Source: Coenobita brevimanus (lineage: Eukaryota; Arthropoda; Malacostraca; Decapoda; Coenobitidae). Taken from it: DNA of 64,000 nt. Shown here one piece after another: positions 49,684 through 61,087 of this stretch; within the stretch, counting starts at the first letter, position 1, and each line of letters starts with the position of its first letter. The DNA lies in contig CM064697.1 of the NCBI GenBank assembly GCA_032717465.1, positions 4,398,501-4,462,500 of the forward strand, given 5' to 3'. Under the pieces are notes generated by a model. The model saw only the letters and a program-made list of their open reading frames with translations. It was not told the origin of the DNA and did not search any database. The translations under genes were made by a program, and so were the position numbers.

Positions 49684-50719
49684 ACTGGAACATGGGTTGC
49701 TGGCAGGGCATTACTTGAACGGGAAAGGAATTTGTCGCAAGATATTAAGAATTAAGATTAGCATTTGTCGACCCTTTTAATCATATGTGGATGCCAATTT
49801 AATTTTCTACTTGTGCTGTTACATGTATGACGTGTTTTAGATGCTAATTAGGCTCTTTACTAATAGTTTTCTGTTAACTTTAGGTAATCATGGGGCTGGC
49901 AGCGAAGTTTTTGTTTACATGCTGGGGGACTAGCCTAAAACATTTAGTGATACCGGCTATTCATTTATATGAAAACTGGCAAAGAATCTTGTATAATTTA
50001 GAAATACTGTATTAAGAATGCTTCATGTGTAACAACGATGGAAAATCAGGTTCATGTGGGTACAACAGACGCGACGGCGTCGCCATTTCAGAATTGATAT
50101 TTCTATGAAGGCAGTATGCATGGTGGCGGCGATTTGTGTCGGACCTCCCACATACCACACAGTTATGACTGATGTAGTGCTACCAGTGTGTACTGTCAGA
50201 TTTGCTGGACGCCATGATCGCTTATCCCGGTGAGTAATCATTTGAATATAATGTTTTTATTTACCATTAGAGTAGATGTGTGATGCCCCAACGTAAAGTT
50301 TTCATTTCATGAAATTTGCTGTAATTTATATTGTTTAGATTTTCCCTAGCATCATTTCTTATTTATTTTTATTACAAATGTACCGTAACTGGGAGTCATG
50401 TAGGGTGATAGTGTACCTGTACAAAGGAAACAACGTTACTTGTATAATGGTCAAGCGCGTAAAATTAATCATTTTTTATATAATTAAATGTGTCAAATAA
50501 TACCCTTGTTTTATTAATCTGAACTGCTTTATTTATGTATATTTACTTAAGGTTATTAAGAGAGATTACTCGTCATAATATTTTTACTTCATGATACTTT
50601 AAGTGTAGTCATTTCCACTTCTGTTTCAACTTCGGTTAGATCACGTATGGCCAGAAATCCCCCACCCCCCAAAAAAATAATATATAGTTTTTTAAACAGT
50701 ATTTAAACAGGATATTGGA

Positions 50720-50720
<1 letters not shown>
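49684..50720. other. Intergenic stretch after the CUB gene
   Basis: AT-rich. A 42-codon frame with a strong donor (50104-50233) is discussed separately but not accepted as a gene. Confidence 0.4.

Positions 50721-50723
<3 letters not shown>

Positions 50724-50806
<83 letters not shown>
50724..50806 (+). repeat. (TA)n microsatellite
   Basis: About 41 TA units. Confidence 0.96.
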
Positions 50807-52135
<1,329 letters not shown>

Positions 52136-53572
52136 AACACCACATCAATGACAGCTAGAGACACCTAATACTGAACACATCTCCACTGAAATGTTAATAC
52201 TTGGCTACATCCACACAGCTACGTGAATCTATAGCCTCTTATAAGCCAAACTCTACAACGTGAGATTCAACCCAACAAACTCGATGCTCCTCTCCTCGAC
52301 TTGCATACAAAACCTCTATCATCTCTAGACTCACCTGAACGACTCTCCTGAAGTGAAATGGTAAATACAGCTCAAATAACGAAATACTTTAAAGCTTCTC
52401 ATTGGTTTATCATTTCTTAGTAGATTGTTTTCAGTTATTGGAACACTAAATTCTGTCCAGTCTCAAAAATGAAATCCTATCAATCTACGTACATTCCCCT
52501 GAAAAAAATTAAGGAAATTTTTGAGCCATGTAAGTACTGGTAGGTTATTCAGCTGTAAAATGTGTGTTAATAACTTACACGAGATAATGGTAAGAGTCAG
52601 TGGAGAAGTGAAATTTAAAAAATCTCATGAACTCTGTGTTTCTCAAGGTGGCGTTATTTGTACGACTCAAAGAGCACCATTTATGTTTTCTCGCCTTCCT
52701 CTCTGGGTTGATCTTGATTTGTAGAGTTTTGTTTATAAAGATATTACCGTTGGCAGAGGTTACGGTGGCTTTATATCTTACACCAAGCTATATAATAATA
52801 TTTTTTTTGCAACAGCCGAGCCTTTGTCAACCGAGCTTGCGATATATATGAGTCTGCAGAGTAGCGAATAGGTTGTAGTGTTTGCTGGAGGACACGATTA
52901 GGCTACAGTTCAAGCGATGTTTCTTAGGTGAAAGACGCCAGACTCTTGTGACACTGTTGTGATGATGTTCAAGTGATATGTGTGTGCATTAGAGGAGTGT
53001 CGTCATTGTTGCATTATAGGATTGTGGTGATTTGGGAAGTGTGCATTTGAGGATGTGGTGATTGTGGTGAGTTAGATGAGGTATGTGTGCAAAGGAGCAT
53101 ATGTGGTGATTGAGCTTTACCTTAGAAATCAGTGGCACTTGTTATGGTAATTTTTTTTAGCAGCGATTGTGGTAGCACTGTGTTCCAAACGACTGGCGAG
53201 TGTGTGGTAGTGACTGTGAGTGTGGTGACTGCAATTTTGTGCTGATAGTGATTGTATTGGTATTGGTGACTTGTAGGTAGCTACTGTAGTTGTGGTGATG
53301 GTTCCTGTGGTAACTGTGGTAATGTGTTTCAGTGTGTGTGGTAGTTGTGGTATAAGGTAATATTGGCATGTGTTGACTGCGATGTACAACGGTATTAGTG
53401 ACATGTAATAATTGCAGTGATTGTTATGGTTAATTTGGCGGTTGTGGCAAGGTAATGAGTGTTTCAGAGTCCGTGGTAGTTAAGTGTGGCTAATTAGAAG
53501 GCAGATTTGAGGCTGAACGTCTGTTTGGAGTTGTAACCTATTGTATATAAGGTCTACCGTAGTGAACCATTT

Positions 53573-53769
53573 CATCCCAAGGACATTTTTTTGTATTCTC
53601 GTCTTGCTGTCTCTAGATATATTTTCAATTTAGAAGAGACGTTTGGTGCTGGAGGAGTCAGACACACTTCATCAATCCCTTTTGCAGCAAAAAATCTCTC
53701 CCGAACTCAAAAGGACTTCTGTAAGCTTCGAGAATAAGTAAAAGACGTTCTAGGGGCGAAGGGATTAAA
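53573..53769. mobile_element. Fold-back MITE family B copy
   Basis: Left CATTTCATCCCAAGGACATTTTTTTGTATTC, CTTGCTGTCTCTAGA; centre GTTTGGTGCTGGAGGAGTCAGACACACTTCATCAATCCCTTTTGC; right AAAGACGTTCTAGGGGCGAAGGGATTAA. The termini pair imperfectly. Confidence 0.65.
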
Positions 53770-54183
53770 ATCGGAGTCCTACTGTATCTATGGCTTAGCA
53801 GATTTAGGTCAGTAGGGAAGGTGGTGGTAGTTGTTTAGTACAGGTGCAAAAATTAAATTCTGGTGTAGCTAAGTGTCATTTTGTTGGTGGTACCTGGTGT
53901 GGAAGCCTTTGCATCTTTTAATACAGATATGTTTTATGGATCAACATCGAATAAAAACTCTTATTTTCACTATTCCCAAAGCTCAGATAATTTCGTATTT
54001 TTGGAAGCTTTGTCATCATAAGTTGTGGTAGCTGTGTTCTGGTGGTAAGCGTGGTAGAATGGTTTGGTGGCATTTGTGGTCTTTTGGAATGAGTTATTGT
54101 GATAATGATGGTAGATACTTACTGGCAGAGTCTCGTGGTAGTGGTGGTAGCTGTCTTTTGGTTTTGTGGTTCTGCAGTTATAG

Positions 54184-54189
54184 TTTATT
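54184..54189 (-). promoter_or_regulatory. Candidate poly(A) signal for the minus-strand gene
   Basis: The plus strand reads TTTATT, i.e. AATAAA on the minus strand, about 640 nt beyond the stop at 54825-54827. Assignment is by position. Confidence 0.35.
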
Positions 54190-54824
54190 GGTAATTGTGG
54201 CGCTTTAGGGTAAGTTAATGTCGTAGTTGTGGTAGATTATAATATCGGGACTTTTAGCTGTGTTCTTCTTGTGTTTTGTTTGTGCGGTTGTGATTTGGTG
54301 GCAGTTGTGGCGTGTGATAGTGGAGGTGGGTATATTAGGAGGGGCTTGGGGTTATTGTGGTAATTGTGCTCTGTGTTATGGTGCAGTTGTGGCTTCTTGG
54401 TAATTGTGGTGCTCGTAGATATGGTATGTAAGTGTGGGAGATACATACTAGTAATGCCTTCTGACTTGGTAGTGGTGTGGCTGTGTGATAATAGTGGATC
54501 ATGGTTGTGGTGGTTAGGATGGTCTGCTCTTGTTGTGGTAGTCATGGTAGGTGTCTTGGTTGCACATTGAGCAGTGTTGTGGCGGCCCGGTTGTAGTACC
54601 AGTTGTTATGGTACACTGCGGTAGTATTAGTTGGTGTGTTGTAGATGTGATAGAACAGATAACTGTTGTGCAGGTGATGTCACAGATGCTGCTGTTCTAG
54701 GTGTATTATAGTGACAGCTGTGTTATAAATGCAGTTGTAGTAGCTGTATTAGTGCAGCTGTAGTGGTAGTTGTGGTGTCGGCTGGCGCTGGCGGTGGCGG
54801 GGTAGTGATGGCGGGCTGGGGTGG

Positions 54825-57584
54825 TTACATGGCGGCGCGGCGCAGGCGGTGGGTCACAGGGTCCAGTTCGGCACCCAACATGGCCGCCAGGGAGTACACG
54901 TCATTAGGCTGTAGGCAAGAGGAGGGGGTTGGGTTAATAATCAAAACATATAGAGAAAATCGGCGGCTCGGTCGGTTTAGTGCTGGCCCCACATTGGAGG
55001 ACCTTTTGAGTGGAGGTTTTGAGCCCCACCAGCTGTCACTGGGTTTGTGGGATGGACTCACAAGCTAACGCCTGTCCACAGTAGTCGTATAATCGAAACC
55101 TACACCATACCAATACCACTGGCTACTTCAGCTGACTTCTGTTTCACCGTTCGTGCCTTGTCTGTGTCCTACCTTCCTTCCAACCCATCCATTATACTTC
55201 ACCCCTTACTCCTGGACACATAATCAGGGAATCCTGGAACGAAAGGGCATAACCATAGGAAATGATAGATTTGGGAATTCTAAGTTAAAAATACTATATC
55301 AACATAGTCCAGATCTCAACCGTTGCGTAACTACAGTTACTCATAACCTTAGAGGTGATTTATGAGAGAAAATTTTCGTCCATACGAAAATCAGTACCTG
55401 TAGCTCCGTAATGGTTGAAAGTTAGACCCATGTGAATATAGAATTTTTTATTCAGACTTCTCTCGTCTATCACTTCTCAAAGTTATGCTCTTTTTTCGTG
55501 GGGGACACTCTGTATAATGCATGAATATCAGGCATTGTGTTAAATTATTAAGGATATGGAGTTATCATTGTACCAGGGGAGGTAGTTCAGATAGTCTCAG
55601 TTCAATACCATGAAATTAAGCGATGATTAGGAAATGGATGGAGGGCTTTATGGTACACTGTGTATATAACTAAAGGAAGGATATGCCGTTACCTTTAAAA
55701 AAGGCTTATGTAATCAATGTGTCCTTCCTGTTTTAACATACTTATCGGAAACAATGGAGTTCAACAAAATCCATGGAACGGAAACTTGAGAGTGCTGTGA
55801 GAGATACGAAAAGGATTATATTACGTGTCACATGAAGAGATAATAAGAGAGCTCAATGAGATAGGGAGCAGACGGAAGTAGAGGATATTATCATTCATCC
55901 ATCATCCATTATCTGTTTTTTCCCCCGTCAGGAGCGTAGGGACCCGGCATTAAGCTACCAAGTCCTGAAATTTAAGGTAAGGGTGACCAGCCGCACTCTT
56001 CCTTGAATAGCATTGTGAGAGTAATAAATTCCAACTAACCCTTGGATACAAACCCTTCCGGGCCTCATCCTGTTGGTGCGCCTTAATCTACAAGACCTCC
56101 AGGCGTCGTTTGGTTATATGGTTACCAACATCATGTACGGTATCCTGGGTTACAGAAAAAAATTTGTCTTGTCGGTCAGTGCAGAGTCACAAGAAGGCAG
56201 CACTGCATTGAATAAGTAGACGGTGGACACCCAGCATATTACAAGAGGATATAATCATTGCAGTCAAAACGCATAAATAGATGTGCACAGGTCACGTCCT
56301 CCGTAGAGCAGATGACAGATGAGCAATCAAGGTAACTGAGTGGCAACCTATTGATGGTGTGGGAGGTAGTTAGAGGACGGAGGACGAGATCACGAGATGA
56401 GAGTCGGAGATTTTTTGGGCTTGGATTGAACAGGCAAACAGCCGGTTCAGAATGGAGAGAGGTGGGAGAGGCTTTTGTCCTACACTTGACTGAGTCAGAC
56501 TGACGATGACTATCATTATCGGTTTCAGTGACCTTTAAAATGAGGACATATCACACAACTCTGGTTTTACGCGCTAATTGTACAAGATTAGTGTTAGGGC
56601 CACAGACCAGGGGAAACTAACTGACGAGAGGGTGAATATACGTGGAAAAGCGGTGACGAATATGGTGTCCTAGAACTCCTTTATGCAAGGCGTTGATTCG
56701 CAAGCTTACATTGAATTTCCTCTCATAATCTCTTTTTTTTCCAGGTGTGGAACAGAAACCTCCCAGGCTTCTTGCTATTCCTGCAGTCGCGAAGTGTATT
56801 TGCGCAAAGACAATTACTGTAAATAACTTGGTGAATATGATTCTGTAAGTCTAGGTAAGGTTAGATTAGATTTCGGCTGTTTAGATGGGCCTAGATTTGG
56901 TCAGAGTAAATTAGGTTCAGCTAGGGCAAACTGAGTTAGGCAGGCAGGTTAGGTTAGGGAAGGCAGGGAAGATTAGAATGGGGTAAAACTGGATAGGTAT
57001 GGCAGGCTGGGTTGCAGTAAATGTGGGGCAAGAAGGGCAGGTTAGGTTAGAATAAATTTTAGAACAAATCACAGAAGGCATAGCAAGTTAGATTACGCTT
57101 GATAATTAGATGCGGATATGGTGGTCAGTAAATAAAGCAGGGGTAACAAGTAAAAGCTGTACTGATTCGCAGTAACATGAGAAGTTACGGAAAGAAATAA
57201 CACATACTTGAGCAGAAAGCACTTAGAGAACCCCAACGACAACATAAAGGCGGAGGTAATTAATTTTATGGTCTTAGTCTGCCCTCATTACACGGTCTTA
57301 TTGAAGGCATACCTCCGCCGAAGCCAACAGTACGGTATTTATTATTTATTCCTGCATCCGGATCGGAATCCACCTCCAAATCTATTCATCTCTTCCTTGA
57401 CCCAGTGCCCACCTGTCAGCCAGATCTCACTGAAATCCGACAACAACTTTTCGAGAGAGATTGGCCACAGTCAGACACAAACAAAGGTTAATACATAATC
57501 TCCAGCTTCACTGACGAAGGTAATATTTCGATGTTTAAAAATACCGTGGGAAAGTAGTATAATATTACGCCCATACTCTCCTTC

Positions 57585-57632
<48 letters not shown>

Positions 57633-57793
57633 TGAGTGAGTTGCATTGTTCGTTTTAATGCTTTTTCTCATTCCGTGGCAAGTCACGCACCTTCCCTCCT
57701 CTCATTGTATCTGGCACGCCTTCCGCATTCCTTTCTTTCCTTCCATACTACGTTTTACCGTTTTCGCTTGGCTTACCTCATTATCCTTCATAT

Positions 57794-57842
<49 letters not shown>

Positions 57843-58078
57843 CACCCCCCGACCCCTACTTACACTAAGGTGCTGGAGTTGAGGCGGCTGTGGGTTGTTG
57901 GACCTGAAAGCCGACCTCTTGAAGCCTGGCAAAGCCGACAGCCCGTATCCGCCACCGCCGCCACCTCCAGAGCGCCGCCACACCCGCCGCCCGCCGCCAC
58001 CCGCAGGCACCATTACTGCCACCCCGGGGAAATTAAGATGCAGTTTATCGGAGGCAAATTTCCAGCGTAACAGAATTT

Positions 58079-58123
<45 letters not shown>

Positions 58124-59819
58124 TTTTCTGGCTTAGTAAAGAGTGTTTTGATGTTCTTATGCTACGTGCTCAAGACCTCTATGTGTATTATACCTTTTGC
58201 TTTAATATTTGTAACTCATGTTCAGGAATAATTTCATGCATGCAGAGCAGATATTTACGTTAACCTTAGAAGAGCGAGCATTTTTTTTTTTTTCCATTAT
58301 GACAGCTTTTATTTCCACCTTTTCTATGAGGGGACTGGAGTTACGTTATTGAGTGAAGCGTGAATTATACCCGAAAAAAAAAAAAAACATTCATTGCATG
58401 CATCACGAAGCCAGCTCTTGTTACTCAAAGAAAAAAAGAAGAATGGGTGACCGCTTTCTTTTTTCGCTACTTTGATTCCATTGTTATATCTCCTTTAACC
58501 ATCGTTATCATCATCATAACCTCCCTTAATCATCTAAGACAGAGGTGGCACACTGATGGCCCGCGGGCCACATAAGGCTCTCGAAGAGGAAGAAAGTCAT
58601 GGCCCGCGATGACTTAAGAAGAAATGAGAAATAAACAGAAAATCCCATAAAATATGTCATATGGTCAAGTGAACAAATATTACAGCACTGTTACGAAATA
58701 TTTATTGATAATTTGATTGATAAAAATACCTTTTGAATAATTTACTGGTGAGCAAACATCACGAAACTTTAATTTAAATATTATCAGTAACTTGAAGCAG
58801 AAAGCCAATGCCACTGCAAGGGTTAGAAGGCGTACCGAACTTCTCCGAGCGTTTGAATAGGCTGCGGCTTTGCTGTAGTACATATTATACCGGTACCGGT
58901 ATTATTTTCACTCAACAAGTTTCCAATATTATATTGCCAATTTAATATTTGCTTGCACTTAAAGTAAAAATGTGCAGTACAGTGTGCAAATACAGTTCAC
59001 TAATCTAATGTAAATCTGGAAGCAGCATTTCGTATTTTGATAAATTCGGACGAAGGGCAAAACGTAAACACGCTGGTCTAGGCTCCCAGGGACACACGGA
59101 CCACAATTTTGGGTGAGTTGATGCTTGCTTAACCGACATTATCCTATTCTTTCTACATTTATTTGAGGTCATTGGTTATTTTAGCATACAGTCTAACTTT
59201 GATTTCGATAAGGTTAGGCAGACTTGGCCCTCAGACGATCAACAGAACTGTAGTGTGGCCCTTAGGAAGGATAGAGTTTGACACCACTGATCTAAAACAT
59301 CATCAACCTAACTTTTTTTTTATTCCATTGACGAACGGGGTGAGGTATGATCGAGAAACATGCAAAATAGGCAGTTGGGAGAACTGTCAGTAGGGTACCC
59401 AGCTTAATGGACCACACTGTCATTCACACATCATTCCAGCCTCCGTTATCTGAAACTATTCACATTTTACTTAAACGACCAAAAGTTGCCAGGTTTCCAT
59501 TTTCAGTGCTGAGTTGGAACAATCGATGAACTCTAGAATATGATGCTAGTCACGAAGACGTACTATAGAATGGATGTGGAGCTGATGTATTGTTTCTGCA
59601 TTCACTGAACTACATTACATGCTGTAGAAGTACAAAAGGTGGACCAAGTTAAAGTTAATATACTATAATTACTTACTTGCTTCTGGTAGGTGTTTAGCGG
59701 ACATGACGTTTTGCTTCAGGAGCCCCATGCCCCCCACCGGACCCCCTTCGCCCCCCTCACCCTCTTCGTAGTCAGGGAAGAGCTTGGGCTGTGGGGCAAA
59801 CCTGGGGGGGGGGGAAGAC

Positions 59820-59858
<39 letters not shown>

Positions 59859-61054
59859 TGTTATTTCTTCTCCCGAAATATTATGTTATTCGTTTTAAGG
59901 AAGAACCCTTTTTAATGAAGGTTATCTGGGGACTGAGATCGCTTGTTTTATTTATTTAATTTATTTGCATATTTATTTTTATCGACAGATGCTTTTATTG
60001 ATTTTAAGGAAGATTTTTCGGAGAGTAATAAGGCACGGGTTGGATGGCAGAAGGAAAATAAAGATGATAGATACGGACGGAAAAAGTAAAGGATGAGGCA
60101 GGACAGAGAGGTGAGGCAGGACAGATGGGTGAGGCAGGACAGAAGGGTGAGGCAATACAGAGGAGTGAGGAAGGACAAGAGGGTGAGGCAAGACAGAGAA
60201 GTGAGGGAGGACAAGAGGGTGAAGCAAGACAAGGGAGTGAGACAGAAGTGTGAGGCAGGAGAGAAGGATGAGACAGGACAGAAGGGTAAGGCAGGACAGT
60301 AGAGTGAGACCCTACAGTAGAGTGAGGCAGGACAAGAGGGTGAGGCAGTAGAGTGAGACCCTGCAGTAGAGTGAGGCAGGACAAGAGGGTGAGGCAGGAC
60401 AGAAGGATGAGGCAGGAAAGGTGAATGAGGGAAAACAGGACAGTGGGACAGGACAGGAGGGTGAGGAAGAACAGAGGTTAAGGCAAGAATTCCATTGAGT
60501 CTGAGAGGAAAATAATGGGTAAGGTATGAGGGAGAGGGTTAAAGGTGCTAGGGTGGATAAGCTAGGATATAAGTATGGCAATAGCAGCTTGGGGCGAAAG
60601 AATAAGGATCCTCATACTTGTAGGGAAAGATATTATTTCAAAACAACACTTTTGCATTATGATGACACAATATAATATCCCTTAAGCCCTTCACAGCTCT
60701 AAGGCTTTTTTTTTTTTTCCAGTTTATTCTTGCACATCATGACACTTGTATTCAGCTAATCTGAGTCAGTTTGAAATGAATGGGTTAGATACAGCTTTCG
60801 TTAAAATCTTCATTAAAGACTGAACGAAAATGAATGATCCGGCGGTGGCAAGAATTTAACCAAACGAACGACATTATACTGAGTGGGTCAACACAAGTAA
60901 CAATATTATTATGTACCGCGTGGAAGAAGCAGAAAATGATAAAGCAAAGCAGTGGGATGGAAGCGATTTATGTTATTCATTTAATTAAATTTTACGAATT
61001 TACATACAGGAAGAAAGTAGATATTACCGAGTCAGTACGCAGAGAGAGCGAGCG

Positions 61055-61087
<33 letters not shown>

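Larger units (their letters stand above)
52930..54780 (+). repeat. G/T-rich low-complexity domain (TGTGGTAGT-like)
   Basis: About 1.8 kb of plus strand rich in GTGGTGATT, GTTGTGGT and GTGGTAGTTGTGG phrases with no fixed period, interrupted by a family B copy. It lies 3' of the minus-strand gene and may include its 3'UTR. No exon is supported. Confidence 0.6.

Noticed and set aside
49034..49780. Alternative frame of VELPVVELLLQHPAAEH repeats and an antisense VEVPLLE frame
   Set aside because: Shadows of the 54-bp repeat. The Gly/Ser/Thr frame matches the phase from exon 5.
55380..55530. Mariner-like end (GGGGGACACTCTGTATA)
   Set aside because: The motif resembles arthropod transposon termini, but I found no matching inverted end or TA duplication nearby.
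60004..60384. Cys/Leu/Pro/His-rich minus-strand frame over the 17-18 bp minisatellite
   Set aside because: Intronic tandem repeat of the minus-strand gene; several overlapping frames are open equally.
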